DNA of 64,000 nt, from NCBI GenBank assembly GCA_019638285.1, contig JAHBUB010000014.1, forward strand, positions 1-64,000, read 5' to 3'. Position numbers and translations under genes: made by a program. The DNA comes from Cyclobacteriaceae bacterium (lineage in GTDB: Bacteria > Bacteroidota > Bacteroidia > Cytophagales > Cyclobacteriaceae). Shown here piece after piece: positions 18,489-26,953 of the stretch; within the stretch, counting starts at the first letter, position 1, and the number at the start of each line of letters is the position of its first letter. A model generated the notes under the pieces. It was not told the origin of the DNA, did no database searches, and saw only the letters and a list, made by a program, of their open reading frames with translations.

Positions 18489-19463
18489 ATGAAAAAAGCC
18501 ATTAAGTACCTAGGCTACTTGGTAGCTATTTTGATTTTGGGCATAGCTACTCTTTTGCTATACGTACAAATGGCCCTACCCAATGTGCCTATTAAAGATC
18601 TTAAGATAGAATACACCAAAGCACGGATTGATCGTGGAGAATACCTGGCGAACTCAGTGACCGTGTGCATGGACTGTCACTCTAAACGCAACTGGAGTAA
18701 ATTTTCCGGACCCCCTACACCTGGTACGCTGGGCATGGGCGGTGAACGGTTTGATCAATTGATGGGCTTCCCTGGCGTTTTTTATTCTAAAAATATAACC
18801 CCGATGGGCATTAGTCGCTATACCGATGGCGAATTGTACCGGGTGATTACATCTGGTGTGAATAAAGAGGGAAAAGCTATGTTTCCGGTAATGCCTTATC
18901 TCTACTATGGTAAAATGGATAAAGAAGATATTTACAGCATCATTGCTTACCTGCGCTCATTAAAATCTCTTGATAATGAAGTGCCAGACTCAGAACCGGA
19001 TTTTCCCATGAATTTTATTTTGAATACCCTGCCCTCGCTTGCGAATCCTCAAACTATACCGGCAGCAAGGGATCAGCTGGCCTATGGGGCCTATCTTACG
19101 AATGCATCGGGCTGTATGGAATGCCATACCAATGCGGACAAAGGGCAGATCATTCCTGAGCTGGCGTTCAGCGGAGGCCGTGAATTTATTTTTCCGAATG
19201 GCTCGGTGTTGCGCTCCTCCAATATTACTCCGGACGATACGGGCATAGGTGCCTGGACTCAAGAGAGGTTTATAGCAAGGTTTAAAATATTTGCTGATTC
19301 ATCGTACGCACTTCCCAGTGTGGTACCGGGAGAATTTAATACCATCATGCCCTGGACGATGTATGGTAAGATGAAAAGGGAAGACCTGGCAGCTATTTAT
19401 GCTTATTTACGGACAGTGAAACCAATAGAAAATAGGGTAGAGAAATTTACCCCGCCCCATTAA
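18489..19463 (+). CDS. Membrane-anchored dihaem cytochrome c
   Basis: The 324-residue protein has an N-terminal membrane anchor (residues about 8-28) and two cytochrome c domains. The haem-attachment motifs are CMDCH (60-64) and CMECH (209-213). Likely axial methionines occur in the MFPVMPYLYYGKM and TIMPWTMYGKM segments, which repeat the same domain pattern. The proteins it most resembles are cytochrome subunits of periplasmic dehydrogenases, but no dehydrogenase subunit lies beside it. It probably carries electrons to a terminal oxidase or an unlinked enzyme. Confidence 0.9.
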   Translation: MKKAIKYLGYLVAILILGIATLLLYVQMALPNVPIKDLKIEYTKARIDRGEYLANSVTVCMDCHSKRNWSKFSGPPTPGTLGMGGERFDQLMGFPGVFYSKNITPMGISRYTDGELYRVITSGVNKEGKAMFPVMPYLYYGKMDKEDIYSIIAYLRSLKSLDNEVPDSEPDFPMNFILNTLPSLANPQTIPAARDQLAYGAYLTNASGCMECHTNADKGQIIPELAFSGGREFIFPNGSVLRSSNITPDDTGIGAWTQERFIARFKIFADSSYALPSVVPGEFNTIMPWTMYGKMKREDLAAIYAYLRTVKPIENRVEKFTPPH

Positions 19464-19476
19464 TACCTGCTCGAGA

Positions 19477-19509
19477 TCAGTTCATTACAGGCATTAGTCA
19501 GTTCATTAC
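19477..19509 (+). repeat. Two 12-bp direct repeats at 21-bp spacing
   Basis: TCAGTTCATTAC occurs at 19477-19488 and again at 19498-19509. The period of 21 bp is two helical turns, so both copies present the same DNA face. This is the geometry of direct-repeat binding sites for dimeric regulators such as LytTR-type response regulators. The repeats lie about 100 bp before the permease start, between the cytochrome and permease genes. Confidence 0.5.
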
Positions 19510-19528
19510 GCAACAGTTGATTGTTGCG
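19509..19528. promoter_or_regulatory. Inverted repeat before FtsX permease gene
   Basis: CGCAACA and TGTTGCG form perfect 7-bp arms around GTTGAT, beginning on the last base of the second direct repeat. It has no T-run after it, so an operator is more likely than a terminator of the cytochrome gene. Confidence 0.4.
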
Positions 19529-19610
19529 AAAAGTTGATGGATTTTAAATAATTAAAGATTTCCGGTAACCATTGGGTTGTGGGAGAGTAAACATTTGAAA
19601 AGCATTGATC

Positions 19611-22022
19611 ATGATCAGAAACTACTTCGTCTCGGTATGGCGGTATATTTCCCGCAATAGTGTTTTCACTGCCATCAACGTATTGGGCCTGGTCATTGGT
19701 ATGACGGCTTTTTTGCTGATTGTGCAATACAGTGAGCATGAGTTGACCTACGATCAGTTCTGGTCCAACAAGGAAAATGTGTATCGGGTACAACTCGACA
19801 GGTACAATAAGGGGGAGCGCTCCACCCGATGGGCGGCCGGTGCACTGGGGATTGGCCCTGACTTAAAAAAGAATTTTCCTGAGGTGAAGTATTATACCCG
19901 CATGGCAAAAAGCAATTCGATGCTTTCTCATGGAGATACTTTTTTCAATGAGGAATTTGTGTATTACACCAGTGAAGATTTTTTCAAGGTGTTCGGGATG
20001 CAGCTGGCTGAGGGAGTGGATAGCACCGCACTAAAGGGCCCCAATAAGATTGTGCTCTCCCGCTCGATGGCTAAAAAATATTTTGGAGATGAACCTGCAC
20101 TTGGAAAGTCCATGCGCAACAACGGAAGAACTGAATATATTGTGACCGGAGTGTACGAAGATATCTCTGAGCACTCACACATGAAGGTGGATGCCATGCT
20201 TTCATTTGCTACCTATGCCAATTTGGTAGGAATCCCCGAGGAGGACATGAACAGCTGGATGTGGGATGGGTTTCTTACTTATATTTTGTTGGATGAAAAG
20301 ACCACACCGCAATCTTTGGAAAGTAAACTTCCTGACTTTGTAACCAGACAGGCAGGAGAGGAGCTGGATCAGTATAATTCAGGCATGGTTTTTAACCTTC
20401 AGGCCGTTTCAGATATCCATCTTGATTCGGATTTTATCATGGAGTTTAAAGCCAATGGCGATCGGGACACCGCTGGCTTTTTATTAGTAGTTGCTATCCT
20501 GATCATCCTTATTGCCTGGATTAATTATATCAATTTGTCTACAGCCAAATCGATAGAACGTGCACGCGAGGTAGGAGTGAGAAAGGTGATGGGCAGTCAG
20601 CGCTGGCAATTGATGCAACAGTTTTTAGTAGAGTCACTGTTGCTCAACACGGTGGCAGTGGGTTTTGCTATTGGATTGGTGCTGGTGCTCACTCCTTATT
20701 TTGCAGATCTTACCGGAAGACCATTGGGGTATGAGTTGTTTACACAACAATTATTTTGGTTGGGCTGCGCAGGCTTGATTGTGGGTGGCGCAGTACTTTC
20801 AGGTATTTATCCAGCGATGGTATTGTCTTCATACAAACCAGTCGAAGTGTTGAAAGGCAGATTTAAAAACACCCAACAGGGAGTAGCGTTTCGTAAGGGA
20901 ATGGTGGTGCTACAGTTTGTTGCTTCCATCGTGCTGATAGTGGGCACTTACACAGTGTACAAACAAATCAACTTTATGCGCAATCAAAAGTTGGGCGTGA
21001 ACATCAATCAGACGGTGGTGATCAAGGCACCCAACGTAACTGACTCAACATATGCCAGTACATTTCAGGTTTTAAAGAATAGGATTCTGCAATACCCGGA
21101 AGTAAATCATATGACAGCTTCCAACGATGTACCTGGTGCATCACCGAATTGGAATGCAGGTGGAGTAAGAAGATTAAGTCAGAGGGAGGAAGAAGGCAAT
21201 CAATACAGGGTATTGGAGGTGGATGCAGACTTTATCCCATCGTATGGTTTGGAGGTGATAGCAGGCAGAGGCTTTTCGAATGAAGTAGTGGGTGAAGAGA
21301 GTAGTATAATGTTAAATGAATCAGCAGTACGTACCATGGGTTTTGAAAACCCTGAAGAAGCCATCAATGATAAGATAGTTTTTTGGGGTGATACTTTTCG
21401 AATTGTAGGGGTATTGAAAAATTATAGACAAGAATCATTAAAAAAGGATTTTGAACAATTGTTGTTTCGTTATAGCAAAGCTCCTGATGGATATTACTCC
21501 GTTCAGCTCAATACGACCAATGTGAAAGAGTCTTTGGCAAGTTTTGAGCAGGAGTGGAAAACTTTATTCCCTGGCAATCCTTTTAATTTCTTTTTCCTGG
21601 ATGAGCATTATGCTAAACAATACAAAGCAGACCAGCAGTTTGGTAAAGTGTTTGGCGTTTTTTCAGCCTTGGCAATTTTGATTGCTTGTCTTGGTTTGTT
21701 TGGCTTGTCTTCGCTAACGGCTTTGCAGCGCACCAAAGAGATTGGGGTGAGGAAAGTACTGGGTGCAAGCATTCAAGGTATTTTGGCCCTGGTAAGCAAA
21801 GACTATTTGTTGTTGTTGGGCATCGCCATCTTTGCAGCCGTTCCTTTAAGTTGGTGGGTCATGAACAACTGGCTTCAGTCTTTTGCCAATCGCATTGATC
21901 TTTCGTGGTGGATTTTCGCTTTGCCCAGTTTGGTGGTGATTTTGATAGCGATGTTTACGGTGGGCTTCCATACGCTCAAGGCAGCGAGGACTAATCCTGC
22001 CAGATCATTAAGGGTGGAGTAA
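19611..22022 (+). CDS. FtsX/MacB-like ABC transporter permease
   Basis: The chosen start is the ATG at 19611 (803 residues, MIRNYFVSVWRYI). A TTG two codons earlier is less likely. It has two permease units, each with one N-terminal and three later membrane helices and a periplasmic domain between. The cytosolic turns AREVGVRKVMGSQ and TKEIGVRKVLGAS are intact. Unlike the PadR-linked copy it has no prefix domain, and it has no ATPase gene beside it. It is one of four such permeases in the window. The direct repeats and palindrome upstream suggest its own regulator, not encoded here. Confidence 0.92.
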   Translation: MIRNYFVSVWRYISRNSVFTAINVLGLVIGMTAFLLIVQYSEHELTYDQFWSNKENVYRVQLDRYNKGERSTRWAAGALGIGPDLKKNFPEVKYYTRMAKSNSMLSHGDTFFNEEFVYYTSEDFFKVFGMQLAEGVDSTALKGPNKIVLSRSMAKKYFGDEPALGKSMRNNGRTEYIVTGVYEDISEHSHMKVDAMLSFATYANLVGIPEEDMNSWMWDGFLTYILLDEKTTPQSLESKLPDFVTRQAGEELDQYNSGMVFNLQAVSDIHLDSDFIMEFKANGDRDTAGFLLVVAILIILIAWINYINLSTAKSIERAREVGVRKVMGSQRWQLMQQFLVESLLLNTVAVGFAIGLVLVLTPYFADLTGRPLGYELFTQQLFWLGCAGLIVGGAVLSGIYPAMVLSSYKPVEVLKGRFKNTQQGVAFRKGMVVLQFVASIVLIVGTYTVYKQINFMRNQKLGVNINQTVVIKAPNVTDSTYASTFQVLKNRILQYPEVNHMTASNDVPGASPNWNAGGVRRLSQREEEGNQYRVLEVDADFIPSYGLEVIAGRGFSNEVVGEESSIMLNESAVRTMGFENPEEAINDKIVFWGDTFRIVGVLKNYRQESLKKDFEQLLFRYSKAPDGYYSVQLNTTNVKESLASFEQEWKTLFPGNPFNFFFLDEHYAKQYKADQQFGKVFGVFSALAILIACLGLFGLSSLTALQRTKEIGVRKVLGASIQGILALVSKDYLLLLGIAIFAAVPLSWWVMNNWLQSFANRIDLSWWIFALPSLVVILIAMFTVGFHTLKAARTNPARSLRVE

Positions 22023-22223
22023 AGTGAAGGTCAGTCTTGGTTTAGTTATAAACTTGAATCCATTTCATTTTCCTTCAATTCAGACTATTTAATAGCCCAT
22101 ATGTATGTGCGTTCCGCAGATGAGTAGAATATGCTCAGCTAATAAGCCAAATTGACGAAGGATTTGGAGCCAATGCGCTTGACAAATGAAAAAGGGCTCA
22201 GCAAATATTATACTAAGTGGTAT

Positions 22224-22239
22224 TATACCTAAAGGTATA
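22224..22239. promoter_or_regulatory. Upstream palindrome of the MarR/fad promoter region
   Basis: TATACCT and AGGTATA form 7-bp arms with a 2-bp centre. It lies 37 bp before the larger palindrome and has a different sequence, so it may bind another regulator. Confidence 0.4.
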
Positions 22240-22276
22240 GAATTTCCCATTTGTAGTTTTAACAAAATATTTGTGC

Positions 22277-22300
22277 AATTAGTATGCGTGCATACTAATT
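22277..22300. promoter_or_regulatory. Perfect 24-bp palindrome, probable MarR operator
   Basis: The left arm AATTAGTATGC (22277-22287) and the right arm GCATACTAATT (22290-22300) are exact complements around GT. Size and symmetry suit a MarR-type dimer. The site lies 54 bp before the MarR start and directly in front of the near-consensus -7 element, so occupancy would block transcription. Confidence 0.65.
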
Positions 22301-22354
22301 TTTCCTATATTCGGCTTCCCAGACTGATTTATTTCTTCAAGAATAGTTTACAAA

Positions 22355-22807
22355 ATGAAAAAGGAAGAAACATTAGACCACCATATAAAGGCTACCTGGC
22401 ATGCTATTTCACGCATGTACAATCAACAGGCTGCAAAATATGGAGGTACCCAATCGGTAGGGTATGTTCTTCTTAATATAAGCACTGAAAATGGAGCATC
22501 CGCCACTAAGATTGCTCCGCAAATGGGTCTTGAGGCCAGAAGCCTTACCCGAATTTTGAAATCCATGGAGGAAAAAGGCTTGATTTATAGAACGCCAGAC
22601 CCGAACGACAAACGAGGAGTTTTGGTTTTCCTAACAGACACAGGAATAGCAATGAAAAACCGTGCACGAGAAACGGTGTTGCGGTTCAACGAAGTAATAG
22701 CGGAAAGTATTCCACCATCAAAACTAAATGTGTTTTTTGAGGTGTTACAAAGTGTAAATAGAATTATTGAAAAGAATAATATATATGAGACAGTTGTGAA
22801 ACATTAG
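22355..22807 (+). CDS. MarR family transcriptional regulator of the beta-oxidation operon
   Basis: The 150-residue winged-helix protein has the recognition helix in ATKIAPQMGLEARSLTRILKSM, followed by the MarR wing DPNDKRGVLVFLT. Helices at both ends would form the dimer interface. It heads the fatty-acid oxidation operon, 49 bp before the FadJ-like gene. A role as repressor of that operon released by acyl-CoA or fatty acid is a reasonable inference from position. The 24-bp palindrome upstream is the likely operator. Confidence 0.9.
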   Translation: MKKEETLDHHIKATWHAISRMYNQQAAKYGGTQSVGYVLLNISTENGASATKIAPQMGLEARSLTRILKSMEEKGLIYRTPDPNDKRGVLVFLTDTGIAMKNRARETVLRFNEVIAESIPPSKLNVFFEVLQSVNRIIEKNNIYETVVKH

Positions 22808-22856
22808 TAATTGAAACCACCAATGACTAACAATTATGGACTAACTATTAATAGAG

Positions 22857-25256
22857 ATGAATCGAAACATTAAAAAAGTTGCCGTACTGGGATCAGGAGT
22901 GATGGGGTCTGCCATCGCATGTCATTTTGCCAATATTGGTTGTGCTGTTTTATTACTGGATATCGCCCCTCGGGAATTGAGTGAGGAGGAGAAGTCAAAG
23001 GGACTTTCGTTGGATGATATGCGCGTGAAGAATCGCATTGTACAATCCTCATTTGATCGCAGCATCAAATCTAGTCCGGGGCCGCTTTTTAGCAAAAAAT
23101 TTGCCTCACGTATTTCCTTGGGCAACTTTACTGATGACATGCCTAAGATCAAAGACTACGACTGGATCATTGAGGTGGTGGTAGAGAATCTGGATATTAA
23201 AAAGAAAGTGTATACTGAAGTAGAGAAATATAGAACGCCAGGTACCTTAGTTACTTCCAATACATCGGGGATTCCCATTCACTTGATGGCAGAAGACAGA
23301 AGTGAAAATTTTAAAAAGAATTTCTGTGGCACACACTTTTTTAATCCACCGCGTTACTTAAAATTATTTGAGGTAATTCCTACGCCCTTTACCGATCCGG
23401 AAGTGACTCAATTTTTACTTCACTATGGTGATTTGTATTTGGGTAAAACAACCGTGCTTTGTAAAGACACACCCGCATTTATTGGAAATAGGGTAGGCGT
23501 ATGGGGATTACTCAAAGTGATCGACTCAATGCAGAAGTTTGGATTGAATGTAGATGAGATTGATAAACTTACCGGACCGGTAATAGGAAGACCCAAATCG
23601 GCTACATTCAGAACATCTGACTTAGTAGGATTGGATACTTTGGTGAAAGTGGCCAACAACCTGTATGCAGGATTGCCGGATGATGAAGGGCGGGATATGT
23701 TTAAACTGCCTGAAGTGGTGGCAAAACTGGAAGAGAAAAAATGGTTGGGAGATAAAACAGGACAAGGCTTTTATAAAAAGAGTAAGGATGCTAAAGGTAA
23801 AACGGAAATTCTTACCCTAGATCTCAACACATTAGAGTACAAACAAAAAACAAAGCCAAAGTTTGCCACACTAGAGACTACCAAGACGATCGATAACCTA
23901 AAAGACCGCTTCAAAGTGTTGTTGGCGGGCAAAGACAAAGCGGGTGACTTTTACCGGGATGCATTTTATGGGTTGTTTCAATATGCCAGCAATCGCATTC
24001 CGGAAATCAGCGATGAATTATTCAGAATTGATGATGCCGTATGCGCAGGCTTTGGATGGGAGCTTGGTCCGTTCCAAACCTGGGACGCAGTGGGCGTAGA
24101 GAAATCGCTCAAAGTAATGGAAGAGGGCGGATACAAACCTGCCCAATGGGTGTATGACATGGTAAGCGCTGGCAATACTTCTTTTTATAAAGTAGAGAAG
24201 GGTCAGAATACGTATTATGATATTCCCTCCAAATCGTATAAACAAATTCCAGGAGCGCAAGACTTCATTATTCTTGAAAACCTCAGCGATAAAATTATCT
24301 GGAAGAATGCAGATTCTAAAATCACTGATATTGGTGATGGAGTTATTAATTTCTCGTGGCATAGCAAGAGCTACACACTCGGTAGTGCTGTTGTTGAGGG
24401 GATGAATTATGCAATCGGTCTAGCGGAAAGAGACCATCGCGGCCTGGTGATTGGCCACCAGGGGGCTGATTTTTCGTTAGGTGCCAATTTGGGACTGGTG
24501 TTTATGTATGCCATTGAGCAAGACTATGATGAGCTGGACTTTATGGTGCGTGCTTTCCAAAACACGGTGATGCGGATTAGGTATTCATCTGTTCCTGTTG
24601 CGGTAGCACCACATGGAAGAACCTTGGGTGGAGGCTGTGAGATGACCATGCATGCGGATATTGCACAAGCTGCCGCTGAAACTTATATAGGGCTGGTAGA
24701 GGTTGGTGTTGGTCTGATTCCAGGGGGAGGAGGAACGAAAGAATTTACCAAACGCGTGAGTGACTTACTACAAGAAGGAGATGTGGAGTTGAATGCACTT
24801 CAAAACGCATTTATGAATATTGCTACCGCAAAAGTGGCATTATCGGCTGAGGAAGCACGTGAGATGGGAGTGTTGCGATCGATCGATCGTATCAGCATGA
24901 ACAAAGACAGGCAAATCGCAGATGCTAAAGCGGCAGTATTGGAATTAGCAGATGCGGGTTATACAATGCCAGTGAAGGCGACCAACATTAAAGTTCAGGG
25001 AAAAACTGGAATGGCATTATTTGCAGCAGGAGTATATGGTATGAAAATGGGCCACTATATTTCTGATCACGACATGAAGATTGCAATGAAGATTGCTAAC
25101 GTAATGTGCGGTGGTGAGTTGAGTTATCCTCAGGAAGTAAGCGAACAATATTTGTTGGATCTGGAGCGCGAAGCTTTTGTGTCGTTGTGTGGAGAGAAGA
25201 AAACGCTGGAGCGGATTCAGAGTATTTTGACTGGAGGAAAACCCTTGAGAAATTAG
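22857..25256 (+). CDS. 3-hydroxyacyl-CoA dehydrogenase/enoyl-CoA hydratase fusion (FadJ/FadB-like)
   Basis: The fused enzyme carries out the hydration and NAD-dependent dehydrogenation steps of beta-oxidation. The dehydrogenase comes first: NAD motif GSGVMGSA at residues 12-19 and GTHFFNPPRYLKLFE with the catalytic His. A crotonase domain at about residues 490-720 follows, with the paired glutamates at Glu595 (GGGCEMTMHAD) and Glu615 (IGLVEVGVG) and an oxyanion-forming GANLGLV segment. This domain order is the reverse of E. coli FadB but common in Bacteroidota. The 799-residue length is normal. It is followed by an inverted-repeat unit that separates it from the thiolase gene. Confidence 0.95.
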   Translation: MNRNIKKVAVLGSGVMGSAIACHFANIGCAVLLLDIAPRELSEEEKSKGLSLDDMRVKNRIVQSSFDRSIKSSPGPLFSKKFASRISLGNFTDDMPKIKDYDWIIEVVVENLDIKKKVYTEVEKYRTPGTLVTSNTSGIPIHLMAEDRSENFKKNFCGTHFFNPPRYLKLFEVIPTPFTDPEVTQFLLHYGDLYLGKTTVLCKDTPAFIGNRVGVWGLLKVIDSMQKFGLNVDEIDKLTGPVIGRPKSATFRTSDLVGLDTLVKVANNLYAGLPDDEGRDMFKLPEVVAKLEEKKWLGDKTGQGFYKKSKDAKGKTEILTLDLNTLEYKQKTKPKFATLETTKTIDNLKDRFKVLLAGKDKAGDFYRDAFYGLFQYASNRIPEISDELFRIDDAVCAGFGWELGPFQTWDAVGVEKSLKVMEEGGYKPAQWVYDMVSAGNTSFYKVEKGQNTYYDIPSKSYKQIPGAQDFIILENLSDKIIWKNADSKITDIGDGVINFSWHSKSYTLGSAVVEGMNYAIGLAERDHRGLVIGHQGADFSLGANLGLVFMYAIEQDYDELDFMVRAFQNTVMRIRYSSVPVAVAPHGRTLGGGCEMTMHADIAQAAAETYIGLVEVGVGLIPGGGGTKEFTKRVSDLLQEGDVELNALQNAFMNIATAKVALSAEEAREMGVLRSIDRISMNKDRQIADAKAAVLELADAGYTMPVKATNIKVQGKTGMALFAAGVYGMKMGHYISDHDMKIAMKIANVMCGGELSYPQEVSEQYLLDLEREAFVSLCGEKKTLERIQSILTGGKPLRN

Positions 25257-25279
25257 TATTGAGTATTTAGTCCTTAGTC
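25253..25279 (+). repeat. Left arm of 27-bp inverted repeat around the four-helix-bundle gene
   Basis: This arm begins at the last codons of the FadJ-like gene and supplies its TAG stop. Its reverse complement matches 25649-25675 at 25 of 27 positions. It contains TAGTATTGAGT, which also occurs at 26870-26880. Confidence 0.8.
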
Positions 25280-25298
25280 TTGAGTTAATGGATTTGAT

Positions 25299-25661
25299 AT
25301 GAATAATTATAAAAGCTTAAAGTTATGGCAGAAGTCTGTCGACTTGGCTGTGGAGATTTATAAAGTTACGAGTTCTTTTCCAAAGGAAGAGATGTATGGC
25401 TTGACTTCTCAAATTAAGAGAAGCGCGGTCTCAATTCCTTCAAATATTGCTGAGGGAGCGGGAAGAAACACAAAAAAGGATTTTAATAATTTTCTAGGTA
25501 TTTCTATTGGCTCATCTAGTGAGTTAGATACTCAATTAATAATTGCAAGTAGAATTGGATTCATTAATGAATCTTTATTGCAGACTTTGCAGAAACAAAT
25601 AGAGGAAATTCAAAAAATGAACTGGGCACTTAAACGCTCACTCAAATTGACTAATGACTAA
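25299..25661 (+). CDS. Four-helix-bundle protein (23S rRNA intervening-sequence/S23 family)
   Basis: The 120-residue protein carries the family signature SIPSNIAEGAGR at residues 45-56, preceded by LWQKSVDLAVEIYK and followed by helical sequence. These proteins are best known from intervening sequences inside 23S rRNA genes of some bacteria, where the insert is bounded by complementary arms. They also occur free in many Bacteroidota genomes; their function is unknown. Here the gene sits between two steps of the beta-oxidation pathway. It is flanked by 27-bp inverted repeats, one of which overlaps its own stop codon. It is almost certainly an inserted unit rather than part of the pathway. Confidence 0.85.
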   Translation: MNNYKSLKLWQKSVDLAVEIYKVTSSFPKEEMYGLTSQIKRSAVSIPSNIAEGAGRNTKKDFNNFLGISIGSSSELDTQLIIASRIGFINESLLQTLQKQIEEIQKMNWALKRSLKLTND

Positions 25662-25675
25662 ATACTCAAGACTAA
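25649..25675 (-). repeat. Right arm of 27-bp inverted repeat around the four-helix-bundle gene
   Basis: It is complementary to 25253-25279 at 25 of 27 positions and overlaps the last four codons plus stop of the four-helix-bundle gene. It contains ACTAATGACTAA, repeated exactly at 26931-26942. Confidence 0.8.
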
Positions 25676-25692
25676 TTACTAAAGACTAAAAT

Positions 25693-26868
25693 ATGGACGC
25701 TTATATAGTAGCAGGATACAGAACAGCAGTAGGGAAAGCTAAGAAGGGCGGCTTCCGCTTCACACGGCCCGATGATTTGGCTTCCGATGTGATTAAGCAT
25801 TTGGTGAAGTCTGTTCCAGGATTGGAAAATAAAATGGTCGATGACCTTTTCGTTGGAAATGCGGTGCCGGAAGCGGAGCAAGGCATGCAAATGGGAAGGA
25901 TGATTTCGTTGCTGTCGTTGGGTATTGAGATACCGGGGATGATAGTGAACCGATATTGCGGCTCGGGAATTGAAACAATTGCCATAGCCAGTCAACGTAT
26001 TCATGCCGGACAGGCAGATGTAATCATTGCAGGAGGAACAGAGTCGATGTCCTTGGTTCCAGTAATGGGATTCAAAACAGCATTGAACTACAAGATTGCT
26101 AAGGATCACCCGACCTACTATACCAGCATGGGTCTCACAGCAGAGGAGATATCCAAACAGTTTAATATTTCGCGAGAGGCACAAGATCAGTTTTCTTATG
26201 AATCGCACATGAAAGCAGAAGCAGCATGGCAAGCCGGAAAGTTTAAGGACGAGGTGGTGCCTATTACTGTGAAAGAAACTTATGTGGATGAAAACATGAA
26301 GAAGAAAACCCGTGAATACGTGGTGGAAAAGGATGAGGGCATTCGTCCAGAGACCACGCCTGAGGGATTAGCAAAACTGAAACCGGTATTTGCTGTAGGA
26401 GGAAGTGTAACAGCAGGAAATTCTTCTCAAACCTCTGATGGGGCTGCTTTTGTGGTGGTGATGTCAGAGAGGATGGTGAAGCAATTGAATCTTAAACCTA
26501 TCGCCAGGCTGGTAAGCTATGCCACAGCAGGAGTGGATCCGCGGATCATGGGAATAGGTCCGGTGGCCGCTGTTCCGAAAGCATTAAAGATTGCGGGAAT
26601 GAAACTAGATGACATGGATTTGATTGAATTGAATGAAGCCTTTGCCGCACAGTCATTAGCAGTAGTTCATGAACTAGGAATCGACCGTAGTAAATTGAAT
26701 GTAAATGGAGGCGCCATAGCAGTAGGGCATCCGCTCGGGTCCACAGGGGCCAGGTTGTCGATTCAATTATTTAATGAAATGCGCAGGCAGAAAAAGAAAT
26801 ATGGTATGGTGACAGCTTGTGTGGGCGGAGGACAGGGAGTGGCGGGAGTTTATGAGTTTTTAAATTAA
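25693..26868 (+). CDS. Acetyl-CoA C-acyltransferase (thiolase)
   Basis: The 391-residue thiolase catalyses the last, CoA-dependent cleavage step of beta-oxidation. The nucleophilic Cys is Cys89 (NRYCGSG), His346 lies in GHPLGSTGAR, and the second active-site Cys376 in TACVGGG. IELNEAFAAQ is also intact, so all catalytic elements are present. It is separated from the FadJ-like gene only by the four-helix-bundle unit, so the ancestral order was probably FadJ-thiolase-dehydrogenase. Confidence 0.95.
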   Translation: MDAYIVAGYRTAVGKAKKGGFRFTRPDDLASDVIKHLVKSVPGLENKMVDDLFVGNAVPEAEQGMQMGRMISLLSLGIEIPGMIVNRYCGSGIETIAIASQRIHAGQADVIIAGGTESMSLVPVMGFKTALNYKIAKDHPTYYTSMGLTAEEISKQFNISREAQDQFSYESHMKAEAAWQAGKFKDEVVPITVKETYVDENMKKKTREYVVEKDEGIRPETTPEGLAKLKPVFAVGGSVTAGNSSQTSDGAAFVVVMSERMVKQLNLKPIARLVSYATAGVDPRIMGIGPVAAVPKALKIAGMKLDDMDLIELNEAFAAQSLAVVHELGIDRSKLNVNGGAIAVGHPLGSTGARLSIQLFNEMRRQKKKYGMVTACVGGGQGVAGVYEFLN

Positions 26869-26869
26869 G

Positions 26870-26951
26870 TAGTATTGAGTCGTGAGTCTTTCGTCCTGAG
26901 ACTCAAAGCAGAACAAACTAAGGACTATTTACTAATGACTAATTAACTAAA
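26870..26951. repeat. Gene-less relative of the inverted-repeat unit
   Basis: The 85-bp gap between thiolase and acyl-CoA dehydrogenase starts with the same 11-mer (TAGTATTGAGT, 26870-26880) as the left arm at 25254. Near its end it carries the same 12-mer (ACTAATGACTAA, 26931-26942) as the right arm at 25650. The two halves are imperfectly complementary to each other, and no gene lies between them. A shorter sequence with similar words lies before the FadJ-like gene (about 22820-22850). Confidence 0.6.
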
Positions 26952-26953
26952 AC

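Larger units (their letters stand above)
22023..22354. other. 332-bp regulatory gap before the MarR gene
   Basis: The gap contains no convincing gene: a 96-codon open frame at 22186 runs over both palindromes into the MarR gene in another frame and resembles no protein. The functional content is two palindromes at 22224-22239 and 22277-22300, and TATATTCG at 22306-22313, one mismatch from the Bacteroidota -7 consensus. The promoter of the fatty-acid operon most likely lies here. Confidence 0.5.

Noticed and set aside
22186-22476. 96-codon + strand frame before and into the MarR gene
   Set aside because: It runs through both palindromes and the likely promoter, then overlaps the MarR coding region in another frame.
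25299-25661. Ribosomal-protein or rRNA intervening-sequence annotation for the four-helix-bundle gene
   Set aside because: No rRNA lies in the window; the resemblance is to the protein family only.
25672-26232. 186-codon frame on the - strand
   Set aside because: It lies wholly opposite the thiolase gene, whose catalytic motifs are intact, and its translation resembles no protein.
26868-26951. Short repeated words resembling a CRISPR array
   Set aside because: The words are irregular in spacing, form an imperfect inverted repeat and lack equal spacers or cas genes; they belong to the repeat family described at 25253-25675.
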